Positions 35,630-48,100 of a stretch of 64,000 nucleotides of DNA are shown in pieces. Both the position numbers and the translations under genes were made by a program. The notes under the pieces are model-generated. The model had not been told where the DNA came from. It did no database searches and saw only the letters and a list, made by a program, of their open reading frames with translations. The first letter of the stretch is position 1. Every line of letters starts with the position of its first letter. This stretch comes from Rostratula benghalensis. Its lineage: Eukaryota; Chordata; Aves; Charadriiformes; Rostratulidae. The stretch lies in contig VXAI01000383.1 of NCBI GenBank assembly GCA_013399305.1, positions 307,626 to 371,625 on the forward strand, read 5' to 3'.

Positions 35630-35980
35630 GGCAGCCCCTGCAGCCTCCTCCCCAGATGTGGCTGCTCCCCGGGCGATGCTCAGCCCACACCCTGCGTCCT
35701 CGTCCTTCGGCGAGGCCGTTCCCACCCTCCAGCTGGCCGGGGAGAGCCGCCAGCTGCCTCCGTGAGTCAGGAGCGCTGGCTCAGCCAGCCCTCACCTTTC
35801 CGAAAACATTCCCCTTTCCTTCCCAACGCCCCTCTCTCCCCCTCCCCTGCCTTCCCCCACCCCTCCTTCCCCGGGACACGGCTGCAGGAACGTTTTCTCG
35901 AATAATTTCTGCAATGTGAAAAAGAAGAAAAGCAGGATAAAAGCTGCCGCGGGGCACCGGGCTCGAGAGGGAGAGGTGGA
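35630..35980. promoter_or_regulatory. Small CpG-rich island, possible promoter or enhancer
   Basis: Roughly twenty CpGs fall within about 350 GC-rich bases, in clusters such as CTGCGTCCTCGTCCTTCGGC near 35,694 and CTGCCGCGGGGCACCGGGCT near 35,944, against a CpG-poor background. The block also holds a TGAGTCAG AP-1-like site near 35,764, a pyrimidine-rich CCCCTCCCC run and a TATA-like GGATAAAAG about 10 bases upstream of the last CpG cluster. No first exon with a clear splice donor is recognisable on either strand. Promoter function is inference; a non-promoter CpG-rich element or a GC-biased local region are alternatives. Confidence 0.35.
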
Positions 35981-38900
35981 ACCCATGGGTATTAGGGATG
36001 GTGGATTTGTTAAAGTCCCTTTTTTGTTGTTGTTGCCCCGTTGATTAAATAATGAAGAACCAAGCCTGGTTCAGTGATTCCTGGGTTTATGGGGGAGTAT
36101 GGATTGAATGGTGCTTTCCTTGTTGAGTGGAGGTGATCTGGAGGTAAAACATGGTGCTTGCGACTGGTGAGAGACGCTCAGATGAAGAACACGTGCACCT
36201 CTGAAGGGCTGGGAAGGGACTTGTTAAGTGCATGTGTTGCATTGTAATTTCTCTCCATCAGCCCTGAGCTACAGGCACTTATGGGGCTGGACAGACTCCC
36301 CAACACACAGTTCTCCTGTAGACCTCATCTGGGTTTCCCTCTGAAGCACGGGAGCTTCAGAGAGGCTCCAGGGTGGAGAGGACAGTGCCAGGCTGGTGGA
36401 CTCTACCAAGGATGAAGATGGTGTAGCTCCCCAGACACAAAGCAAGGGCATTTCCTTCCAAACCAGTTCAGACTGGAAGGTTTGGCAGAAAGGAGAAGCT
36501 TTGGATTCACTCTTTAACATATTGGGAGGGGGGGGGGGGGAGGGGGCTGGTACTGTACCTACAAGATCATCTGGGCATTTCCAAGCTACCACAGGGCTTT
36601 AGCAGATGAGTAAATCCCTCCTCCTCCTCCTTTTTTTTTTTTTTTTTTTTTTCCTGGGGACACATTTCAGCTTGTAGTAAGAGGATTGCTGGGGTACTGG
36701 TGAGTGCTGTGGAGCTGGGGGCCCTGGGAGGAACGGGCTAAACCTCTGCCTGGCCGATCCGGCTGGTACAGGTGGTCCCTTCCCATTCCCAGTTCCTGAG
36801 ATATTATATCATATGATGTGTTTATCCATCTGTTTGCAATCTCGGGGAGGTCGGTGTGGTTTTAATTAATAAGCAATTGTTTTTGTGGTTGTTGTGCAGC
36901 ACCCCGAGCGATTCAACAGGGGTGGGGGTGCTTATAAATAAAAGAATTATTATTACCCAACTTCATTAACATGCAGCACCGCCGTTCCCTCCTCCTGTCT
37001 TGCCCCCTCACTGCTGTCTCAGTCAGGTGGGTCTAGAAGGAAGAAGAGTTGGCAGAGCCCATCTTGCCCTGGGCAATGGCAGTGTGGATTCTCTGGTGGC
37101 TCCTAAGGGCCTTTCCCTCTCTCAGGCCAGAAATAAGGTCCAAGCTTTTCCACAAAATGTACAGAAGCCGAATTATGTTTCAGAGTTTTGCTCACCTCCT
37201 CACCACCCTCCATCAATGGGTTAAAACTGGCTTGTGATCGATAGACATTGTGAATATACACCTGTGCACAGCAACTATATAAATTCTGGGGGCTTTTTTT
37301 GGGGGGGACAGGTATGAAGCCCAAAAATGTACTAAACCCAAACGTAGGTATGGTTTATTACCTGAGTTTCAAAAATTCCTCCTAGGGGGCTCTTGGATGC
37401 TCTCAAGGTGCTGGATGCTTGTGTGCCCATCAGTTGTTGCAGCCAGCCTGCTCCCCGTGACCTGCCTCAACTCAATATGGGTCCTTCCCAGGTCTGCTTT
37501 TTTCATTGCCTGCCTTCTTATAGCTCCTCAGGCAAGGAAGGTCCCTGGAGCCTTGTGTTCTCCCCTTCTCCAGAAGATTTTATAATTGCTGCTGCCACAG
37601 GACTCTCTCTCTCTTTTTTTTAAATTTTTTCTCCCCAATAACCAGAGCAAAGCGATATAAATCAGCGTGCTCAGCCTTGTGCCTGACGTGAGGATGGAGA
37701 CTGTGCCCACTCCTGCTACTTTGCTTTGTATTTTTGGATTTAACCCCTCAGGTGGGTGTTACACTGGGGGGTGAGGGGTGGAGGGGAACCCCAGCCTGGT
37801 GCCAGACAGCTTTTAGGGCTCTCCTTGTGCCTCTCCAATGAAAGGGTTGTTCATGCTGTGGCTGTAACCTCACAAAATTAAAATAAACCAGGGCCCCCTT
37901 GTGACTCCTTGTCAGCCTGTCCTTGCTGAGCCCGTGACAGCCCCGCTGTGGTGAGGACACCTCTCTTGTCACCTTAGAAACTTACATCCCTGAGCTGAAC
38001 TTTTCTTCCCCAATGGTTTTGGTTCCCTAATGACCAGGACTCAAAAGACTTTTTAAAATGGAACCTCTGAGCCTCTGTGCACTGAGTTGTGTGATGGGGT
38101 CATGGCAGCATGACTTGGAGAAGTACCCCTGCCAGTGGCATCGCTCTCCTTGTCACTGCATGGCCCACGGCCTTCTTCTGGCTCTGGGACATGGCAGGCT
38201 CAGTGGACTGGCATCTTTCCAGCGTCCAGGTGGTTAGTGGCCCTCAGGGTCTGCATCTCTGGGGCTGGATGTGGCCCAGACCAGTCTTTTTCCAAGGGCT
38301 GAAGGGAGTCATAGCAGAGCCCAGCTGGTTTATCTCCATCCATGATAATTTGCCTGGATCTTCAGTCCCTACCCAGGCCAGAGTAACTCACATAGAACTG
38401 GGAATTTGGGGAGAAGCAAACCCTGTTCTCACACCACAGAGGGACCCAGACACGCTCCATAGCCACAACACAGTGTGGAATAGGACCATCCCATTAGGTG
38501 GCTCTCCTTGACCCTCCTCATGCAGGTCTCCCCTCTGGAAAAAGGTGGCAGATCTCATCACATCTTGGTTTTAGCAATGACAAGGCAAGTCTAGCTGGGC
38601 ATTGGTCAGGTCCAGCCACTCAGGTCGCCATCAGGGTGTAATTAAGTGTCCTGGGAACCATGTTGGTCCTGAGGCATCAGCTGGAGGTGGAGGAGCTCTG
38701 CAGGACCCTGAAATGTCCCAACGCTGGGCCAGCAACCTTTGGGATGTCTTTTGTAGGAGGAAGCTCAGAAGTTCAGAAAAAAAGCCCCTTTGTTCCTTTC
38801 CTTCCTTGCAGATCCCCCACCCCAGCGCCATTTCCCAGCCCCTCTTTTACCAGGAGAGGGACCTGGCAGAGGGAGAGGTGGGGGCTGGTGGGACACAGCG

Positions 38901-41900
38901 GGGGTGACATCAGCCCTCTTGGAGCTCCAAACGCGTGGGAGCGATGGGGTGGCCACCCTGCGAGAACAAGGGTGGGCCATTACTCCTGCTCTTAACGAGC
39001 TGAGGAGCTGCTGATCAGCAGTGACCGGTGGAGGTGGATAAATGCAGAAGAGGAAGATGGCTGGAGGGCCAGGCTGCCAAACCTCTCCTCCGAAGCACGT
39101 GCTGATCCAGGGAGAGCGCTATAGATTATTTTTGCTGCGTGTGCGCTCCCCTTGCCAAATACAACTAAGTAGCAGGAGGTTGCTCTGTTTCTAATTGGGT
39201 GATGAAAGCCCGTTTTAGGAGGTCCAAGACCGAATGGTCAGAAGGAAGGGAGGCAGGGTCTGAAATGGCACCAGCTCTCCCCTCGGTGCCATCCTCGGTC
39301 CTCCTGGTGGCACGGAGGAGGGAGATGAGGTTCGGGGAGCTCAGGGATGCACTTGAGGAGGTCATCTCCTGGGAAAGGTTTTCACATTGGAGGCGGGGTG
39401 GGAGGGTAGATAGTTCATTTTGAGGATCGAAATGTGTTGTATTCCTATGAGGCTTTCTAGGAAAATAAAAGGGGGGAAAAAAAGTAAAAGGAGCTGATTG
39501 AAACAACAACTTTCATCAAGCAAAAATTCCCCGTTTCAGAGAAGACTTCAGTATAGACAAACCATCAATTCCAGTGTGAAAATGCTTGGTTACTGCACCG
39601 ATGTGTTGCTGACTGCCCACCCCTTGCCTGGGGGAAGAAGGCAGCACGGACTCTGCAGACAGCAGATGGGCCAGAGAATCCACAGCCCGGCAGAAGGAAA
39701 GGAATCCTCTGGAGACCTGGAGCATCCCCCTGAGCAGAGATGCTCCCTGCAGACTCAGAGACTTCCAAGCCATTTCCATGGCACCCTTTCCACCAGGGTA
39801 TGGGCACCCCATCTCTGTGGGGTGAGAACAAGGAAATCCTGAAGGCAAGAGCTGTGATCCTCCCCACTTTAACAAGACACCTTGCTTCTCAAAGGGAGAC
39901 TATAATGCCTCTAGCCCTGCTGTTCTGGGTGTCCCAAGTGTTGTGCTTCAGCAAAGCCCTCGCTGTCATCTGAAGATCTGGTGATGACACGTTTGTCCCA
40001 TGTGCTGTGTTTGCACAGGAGGGGAGAAGAAAGGACCCGTCTACACGCGAAATACAGGGGAGTGAACTGATGGAATAATTCACTTCGTATTGGGACATTT
40101 ATGAGTCACCTTCCCCTTCCCCTCCCCTCCAAGATAGATGTCATAACGGAGACTAACCCCGCAGTAATCTCCATATAGCATATGGGATATGTTTGCTTAT
40201 TTCTTTCCTCTGTCTTCCCTGCTCTGCAATGTAAATAGTCATTTGTTCCTCTTCCAGATGCTGGTACATGGTCTCACCAGTAGGAAATATATTATCATCC
40301 AATAAAACCGAATTCTTGATGGCAATGATGATGATTTATTGATTTTGGCTCTGGTGAGGTCACAGATGGAAATAGAAGCTGGCAGTTAGCTCATGTCTTG
40401 CAACCCAGCTTAGACCATTTGCTTCAGCTTGCTGAACGCTGCACTTTGGAGATGGTATCTGCTCCTCTCAAGAAAATTTCCAGGGTTGTGGCTGGATTCA
40501 TTCAAGACTGCAATCAATGTCCATTAAATATGAGTGCATCATGGGGACCCCAACTTCCTAACTGATGAGCTGCCTCTGGGATAGAGACATCCAGGGCATA
40601 TCTCCAGCCCTGGACTGATGTGTCCGCCCCAGTAAACATACGCACCGGGAAGCTTGCAAGCCAACCCAAACAAACACCGCAGAGCAGCCTGCAGAGTCCT
40701 GACCCATGGAAACTTCCTGGGTCCAAGGGTCTCTGCAGCTGGAGAGGATGTCCTCGCTCACAGCTGCCGTGGCTGCTCCCTTCCCAGAGGCAGACCTGCC
40801 CTTTCCCTACCCACCCCAACCCCATGCGAAGCCACTGGGCTCTGGGAAGCAGCCTGGGAGACCTGGTGTGCCTCCTTCCCAGGGTCTAGTGCTGGGCTCC
40901 TCCACTTGCTGGCTGGTGTTCAGCAGGCAGAGCCTCTGCGGGAGCAGGGCTTCCAGCCGAGCCCACGCGCTTGCGCTGTGGGAAGAGTGGAGACCTCTGT
41001 GGCTGGTTCGTGTTTCAGAAGCCACTTGTGTGTGGAAGCCTCTTGGCCGGGTACTACTGGCTTTGCAGAAAGACCTTTCCTCGTTTTTATTTTTTTGTTT
41101 CACTCACCAGTTCACTAACCAGGCCAAGAGGAACCCTGGGAGCCACCAGCAGACCTGGCAGCATGGTCAGGGTTGAGCAGATATTGATGGCTTTGCTGCA
41201 AGGGTGAAGATCAAGGGAGTTAATGACTGAATCACCTTGGCCTTGCCAAAGCAGCTGTTTTGGGGGCCTGGTTAGAGTCCCCATAAAAAGCTCCTGGCTT
41301 ATAACAGAAGAGCCACATGCGCTCCCTGAAGCCCCAACTTTTCTTTGCTCCTTAGGTCCACAGCTTTTCTGGAACTACACCATCAGGGATAGATAAAGTC
41401 AAGGCAGAGCAGTCCCTTCTGGTCTGCCATCTTCACCCTGATAATCCTCAGGGCATCCAACTTTCCTTGCTGGTGTCCCACTTTGGGTTGTGTCACCCCC
41501 TGGGGACATGAGCTGGTGGAGAAGAGTTTGCCCAGAGCAGCTGATGAGCAGGAGCTTGTTTTCCCCGGCAGTAACCTGCAGGCATGGCTGTGTCCAGGGT
41601 TAGAGCGGATTACAACTGCCCTTAAAACTTCTGCTTCATCCTCCAATTGCTCCTGGTCAGAATCTTTCATCTGTTTTGGGAAAGTTTGGTTAACTTTCAT
41701 GTGGTTTCCAAAAAAGAAAATCATCCACCAGAATTTCCTGTTATGCCATCAGCCTCCAGCCTGGCCAAAAGGAGCAGTTTACTGTTGTTTACATAGCTGC
41801 AAAAATGTACTAGGACCTTCCCAGCCCAAGGTGCCTGCTTATTCTTAAAGCCTGGCTTCCTGAGGCTCCCAGTGCCATTCACAGCTGTGTTTTACTCCAC

Positions 41901-42343
41901 AGGCTTTCGTTTCTGGGGAGGGAATTTCTCCCAGGCAGGAAACCATGTCTTCACATGCCTCCACACCATGCTTTGAGCCAAGGGGCCCTGATTCTAACGA
42001 AGGGTGCAGGATGCTCTGGCAGTTGCAGCTGGGAGAACTGTGGCAGGGTGGGAAGCTGCAGTCAAAACTCCTGCCGCCAACACAAACAACGTTAAACTCA
42101 TGGCATCTGCTGGCTGGGGATGGAGCAGCTCGTGGTGCAGTAGCTTGAGTGGGTGAAAGGAGGAGCCATGGGTCAGGAGGTGGAAGGGCTGGAGAAAAGA
42201 GGCACATGGAGCTTCTTATGAAACCTTGCTGCTGTTCTGAGCCTTTGTCAAGCAGGAGCCAGGCTTGGGATCCCATCTAAAAAACCTCTGAGAGCAGGGT
42301 GAAGGTAAACAAAGAGCCTCTATCATGGGGGAGTTCCTGGAAG
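35981..42343. other. Unique stretch, no gene recognised
   Basis: A 13-base G run (36,528-36,540) and a 22-base T run (36,631-36,652) are simple repeats. The block at 36,830-36,980 contains TTTTAATTAATAAGCAATTG and retained CpGs and is a candidate regulatory element. The 37-42 kb part is mixed, moderately GC-rich DNA with many overlapping short frames on both strands and no recognisable domains. Confidence 0.45.
36631..36652. repeat. Poly(T)22
   Basis: An uninterrupted run of 22 T follows CCTCCTCCTCC. No retroelement body is identified in either direction. Confidence 0.9.
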
Positions 42344-42592
42344 TCATAGAATCACAGAATATCAGGGATTGGAAAGGACCTTGAATCACAGAATCTTCCA
42401 GGAACCCTCCCAAAGAATATCAGAAGATGAAAGATCATCCAGTCCAATCACACTGCCAGAGCAGGAACACCAAGATCAAGTCACACAGGAACACATCCAG
42501 GCGGGTTTTGAATGCCTCCAGAGAAGCAGACAACCTTCTCTGGGCAGCCTGTTCCAGTATTCTGTTACCCTCACTGTGAAGAAGTTGTCATG
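42344..42592 (-). mobile_element. CR1 LINE fragment with internal ~50-base insertion
   Basis: The plus strand reads TCATAGAATCACAGAATATC, AGGGATTGGAAAGGACC, then an extra segment, then AGATCATCCAGTCCAATC, CACTGCCAGAGCAGGAACAC, ACACAGGAACACATCCAGGC, GGGTTTTGAATGCCTCC and CTGGGCAGCCTGTTCCAGT. This is the reverse complement of a CR1 3' end of the 'atcagggattggaa' subgroup, also represented at 58,189. About 50 bases (42,381-42,431) interrupt the GACC-to-GATCATCC junction, where other copies run straight through. Confidence 0.93.
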
Positions 42593-44895
42593 TCCTATAT
42601 TTTTGTGTTAATTGGCCTCTTTTTTGGTAGTGTATTTTGACATATGGAAAATAAATTCCCATTTGACATGGGAAAATAAACTTGTCCTTTGAAGTAGACT
42701 CAGCCTGGGATTTGGAGAGCACAGGAGGAACTGCTATACCCATTTGTTCTCTGAGCCTCTGCCATGGGGCACCTCCAGTGCCACACTCTTGGTCATCATC
42801 CAAAAGGGCACCGTAGGAATATACATATGGGGATGCCTCCAGTGTAGTCAGGGGGTTAAGAGGAAGAGAGGAACCATTTTAATTTGTACATTTTAAGTGC
42901 TGGAGGCATCATTTAAGTCCTGAATGCTCAATAACCCCAATACCCTCAGCTGTATAATGACATCCCGTGATGGATGGGCACTAGCCACTATGGGATTAGG
43001 CTGCTTGGTGTTGGCAGAGCAACACATACTTAATGGAAAGAAGCAAAAACCTATACCTAGAGGTGATATCTGTAGTGATTTCAAGGGCTCTGGCCTTTGA
43101 ATAGCCCTAGAAGACCTGCCATGACTGTAATCCCATTTGCCATGAAGTTTCTTCCACCTGCAGTGTTTTCATTTCCCGGTAGGAAGAGCTGGATTGCTGA
43201 GCTTCCCCCAGGGCACTGGCCACAACCCATAAAGTGCCACTGAGGCTTGTGAAAGGAACAGCTGAGCTAGGTTGGTCACCTGTCATGTTTGAAGTTTATA
43301 AAATTAACGGGCTGTTTCACATATGGTTACTTTGGTGCCTCATTAAGATCAACCCATAATGCAGAGTGTTCAGACCAGACCTGTTGTCTGCTTGTGATTA
43401 GAAATAATTCGGTTTTGTATTTTCTGATGATCCTTTTTGGTCAGACTGACTTTAAAATGCAGTTCACAAGGATACCCTTAACAAAGAGCCTGTGCTTGTA
43501 TACTTACATAGCTATTCATTTACAATATTCTTAAAATTATAGAGTCAAATCTCTAAGCCTTCACTTTGTTTTTCTGTTAATGGAAATTTGTGTAAGTAAA
43601 GAATGAAAAAAGAAGTCACTTTTGACCTAAGTAAGCCTGTGGAAATTTTGCCCAGGTAAGAAGTGGTAAGGATTTCAAAATATGGTCCTTAGGAAATCTC
43701 TCCACAAGATAAAACAGCAACATGACCAGCATATGAATCAATGAAAAGCAGTGTTTTTCAGTGTCTTTTATAATTTTTAAAAACCATACCAAAACACTCT
43801 CCTGCATGTCTTTTAGTGCATTTTGGAAAATGTTCCTCTTGCAGAGCAAGGCAAGAGAAGTGGAGACTGCAGTGCAGTCTTCTCAGGGTTGGCTCCTTAA
43901 TCTAAACCAGCATTACATAATTCTTCCCAATAAAAAGAATGTTCTACCCAACTGGAGCTCCAGTCCTATAATAATAAGTCAGAATGCAATTATCCATCCT
44001 GGAATTAGATGAGTAGAGCTAGTGAAAAAAAAAAGTCCCAAAAAACCCCCAAAACAAACAATAAAAAAAACCAAGTTAAAACTATTTTTATTAATTTTTT
44101 GCTTTTCTGCTTCCCTGAATGAAAACCTATTTTGAAAATTTTTTAAATTGAAATGTACTTGCTTGAACATCAAACACTGGAAAAGACCTTGATGAAAACT
44201 ATACCGTTTTATGCACTCCTCCTCCAATATAAACTTGGCAAAATAAAAATATAACTGTAGAATTTGCTTGTTGACTTTCTCCATGGGAAATGCCTCCTAT
44301 TATTCTGACTCCTTGTGCTGGTGTTAACAATGAAGTTTTACAATGGGCAATGTCTCTGCCCAACAGTGGGTGCCTTTGGAAGGTAAATCCAACAGTTTCA
44401 GGAGGATTCCTGCATGTTTATGTGTTGGTAGATGAACAGACCCCCATCTTCTGGACAAGGGTGTAGGGCTTTCAAAGGGAATGCAGTTGAGGAGGCCATA
44501 GGTTCCCATCTCAGCTGCAAGGCAGCATTTCAAGCAGCCACCTACAAAAGTTCTGAATTTGGTCTCTCCAGTCCAGGTTTTGTCTTCATCAGGAAAAAGA
44601 CAGACTAGGAGAAGGGCATATGGTGTTTCTCACAACACCCACACTACTTCCTTCCTGAAGGATTTCCTCAGCTTGGCATGACCCATTAATTTATCAAACC
44701 CATTGGATTGTTTCTCCATGTGTCCAATCTCCCCAGGACCCTAAGTAAACTTTTCACACCTGTAATTCCCCTTGGTAAAGATTTGCACTGGTCCATTACA
44801 CAGCATGGGGGGAAATATCTGCTTTTTTTTTTATTTTCAGCTTGGCTACTGGTGCCTTTTCATGGCGCTTCTCCTCTCCCCTAACCTGTGGAGAT
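42593..44895. other. Unique AT-rich stretch, no gene recognised
   Basis: The section is AT-rich with short A-runs near 44,022-44,072 and 44,828-44,838 (T). No repeat family or coding exon is recognised. Confidence 0.45.
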
Positions 44896-45173
44896 ATCAC
44901 AGAATCACAGAATTGTGAAGGTTGGAAGGGACCTTTGAGATCATCTGGTCCAACCATCAACCCAACTCTGATAAAAACCATCACTAGCCCACGTCACTGA
45001 GCACTGTCAATCTGTCTTTTAAATCCCTCCAGGGATGGTGCCTCAACCACTTCCCTGGGCAGCCCATTCCAATGCCTAATAAACCTTTGGGTGTAGAAAT
45101 TGTTCCTAATACTCAATCTGAACCTGCCCTCCCCTAGTATAGCTTGAGGCTGTTTCCTCTTGTCCTGTCACCC
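44896..45173 (-). mobile_element. CR1 LINE fragment
   Basis: The plus strand reads ATCACAGAATCACAGAATTG, AAGGTTGGAAGGGACC, GATCATCTGGTCCAACCATC, CCACTTCCCTGGGCAGCCC, ATTCCAATGCCTAATAAACC, CTCAATCTGAACCTGCCC and CTGTTTCCTCTTGTCCTGTC, the reverse complement of a CR1 3' end, minus strand, about 280 bases. It shares the ACCATCAACCC block with the copies at 11,945 and 14,161. Confidence 0.95.
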
Positions 45174-48100
45174 ATGACTTCATACAAATGCCATTTTATC
45201 CCTACTCTGCACCACATTTATACAAGGATTCACAGCACTGCTCAGGGAGGTAGGTTTCCCACATATGAATCATCCACAACACTCCCCAGAGCATTTCACG
45301 ATGCCCTCCATTCATGTTAAGTAACCAATAAATTTCAACAACATTCAGCTTGTGAGGGCTGATAAGATCACAGTGAGAAAGGGGACAGTGCCAAAAATAT
45401 GGAGCTTTTTAAAGGATGTGCCATATAATGCTTTTAACATTTGTAGTCCTTAAGGCCAAAGGGATCATTAGATCATTTACTGTGACCTGTGTAATGCAGG
45501 CTGGAGAATTTTGCCTGCTTACCCCCGCGCTGAACCCAGTAATAACTGGTGTTCAAGTGAACGGGTAACACTGAAGGTATGAAAAGCACCAGCACATGAA
45601 ACTGCAGCTCCAGTAGCGAGGAAGGATAATGAATCTGTCAACTGGGGGCCACTGTCCTGGGACCGGAGAAGGAAAAACTAGTGCCTAAATTCACACAAGT
45701 GAGGTAAGGAGGGCAGGATGCTCGTGGCTGCTTCATGCCCATTAGCTGACCTCAGTGTTGTGGAGGGTCTGAGAGCAGAGTTGATGCAAAGAGGGAGTGG
45801 GACCTTGGGAGATGGAGAAAATCCTATGGGGTTTTGTTAAGGACAGATCGTGCTGCTGTAATGAAATATATAATCATAGATATTCAATAAGGTAACTGAC
45901 AAGGGGAATTAACAGTCCAAATCTGACCACAAACAATTTAATATTGTGCTGGAATAAAAAAGAAGTGGGGATCTGGCTATAGGGTTACAATAGCAACCCT
46001 CCGTGCCTTCAGTGGATTAACAAGTCAAAGAAAAAATTCCTGTTTATGAGGGATGGGGATAGGATGTGACACCTGAAGATCATGTGGCACTAGTGAAAAA
46101 TGCAGGTAGCACAACGTTGGGTGATACTGCTGATTCTGAGCACTGCCAAAGAGGTCAGCAAAGTAATTTTGTGGAGTGGCTGACACCTGGCCACACAAAT
46201 GCAAGGTCAAGTGCAAGCTGGGACCTGAATTGGACATCAGTGGTTTGGCAAGTAGAAGATGGGTGAGATGGATGTACCACTTCATTGTGGACTGTCTATG
46301 GAACACCACCACGAAAATAGCTGATATGTTGGTCACAAACATGTTTAGGCTGGAAAGCAGAAGAGGTTTGGCCTTTAGAGATGTGGGACTCTGGACCCCT
46401 CACCATATTCAGTGTATGAGGAGCCCAGAGCTTCTTGTGTCACACTGGTAGGCACAATCTTGGAATTAGAAATGAAAGCTTGTGGGATGATGTGTGGGGT
46501 GTTGGACTGTCTGGAATTTCCAAGAGGGGTTAGAAGAAGAGCTGATGCCCATGTTTGTCATACAGCATTTACAGCACATTGAATTAATCACAGGCTTTGG
46601 AACTTCCTGGCTCTTGCAGGGGATGAGCATTATTTCCTCACAACAGCTCCTCTCCTGCTCCTTGTGCAATCACACTCATGGATTGGGATTTTTGCCTTTC
46701 TCTAAAGATTTGGTGCCTGGTCCTACCCAGACCCAATGACCCCAGCACCAAGACGTTTCTCAGGTGGGCCTTACTCTGTCATAAAAGCATCAGTAAATCT
46801 GTGCACAGGCAGAATTTTCTCTCAGCTCAGATAGGCATTTGGGACATTTGGGATTCCTGCTTCTGCTACAGGATGGTTCATGGGCCACTTTGAAGTATCA
46901 TTTTCACCTGGCATACTTTATTCTGCTACACGGTCCAAACCTCTGGAAGCATGCTTGATCTCTCTTGATGTCTTCCCGTGGCACACTAAATTTTTTGAAG
47001 CTTTTTGAACGTCTGTCTATAGAGATGTCAGCTGTGAAGTTTTTTCCTTTCCCCTGGGCAGGGAGGAAGGCACACGTGTGGCATCACATTACGGACTCAG
47101 TCAGTAGGAAAACTGCTTTATCTCTTCGTTCTTGATGCATTTGCTGCATCAACTCTTAGCTGCATTACACAGCGGGTTTGTTCACCTGTTTTCACTGTAG
47201 CAACTGTGAGAAAAACAAAGCTCTAACAATGTTCACGTGTGGAATGTTATTTTTGATGATGTGGCATCAGTGAAAACATAAGGAGAAGAATGAGCCCCAT
47301 AAACGCACTCTTCCTCCCTCCTAGGAGCTGACCTTGGTTGTTTTTTCTCTGTTTTGGCACCTCATCAGGGGCAAAGATTCTTCCCCAGGACAACACAATA
47401 GAAGAATAAAGCTGTTTCTCATATGTCTCTCTGTGGCCACCTCCTCCTTCTCATACTATTGCTTTTTCTACTGGGGCTGAGGGCTCTAGCTGACACCCTG
47501 TTGCACTTGGTGCTGCATGGAGTCCGTGAGATGGACTTTGCAGAAGCTCACAGCTTGGCAGATAATGCAGGATGATGGAGGATGGACTTGCCACAGGCTG
47601 TGCAATGGGTTGGTGCCAGAGTGAGGAACAAGACATGGGTTTCACGTTGGCTGTTTTGGTGATTGATGGTTGTCTCTGAGCTCTTGGAGGCTTAATATGA
47701 CCAATGTGAGCATGGTCATCTTCAAGGGGCATGTCAGCCAGGCCCAACACTTGCTCATGACAATGAGAATCATTGTGCCCCGTCCTGCTACACCTTCAGT
47801 CTAAAATATGGCAGGGATGGGACAGGTTTCACCATCCCTATAAATCATACTCAGCCTTGCGAATGCTTCATGTCACTCCACATAAAAGGGACGAGGAGGG
47901 AAACGTCCTTTTATGCTAAGAAAGCTCTGAGCAGGCACCATTTGTCTGCAGAAGAGTGTGGCCAAGCCTGTTTCATTGCTGGGCACTGGGGACAGCAGTT
48001 TTCTTCCACCATCTGTGTATAATAAATGAAGAATTTGGGTCATAAAAATTTCTACCCTGTTTAAGATGCACGGTATTGCTTTTCTCAAGCTAACTGCCCC

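Noticed and set aside
46060..46920. Chain of frames considered as an endogenous retrovirus fragment
   Set aside because: No protease, reverse transcriptase or integrase motifs, no terminal repeats and no primer-binding site could be seen.
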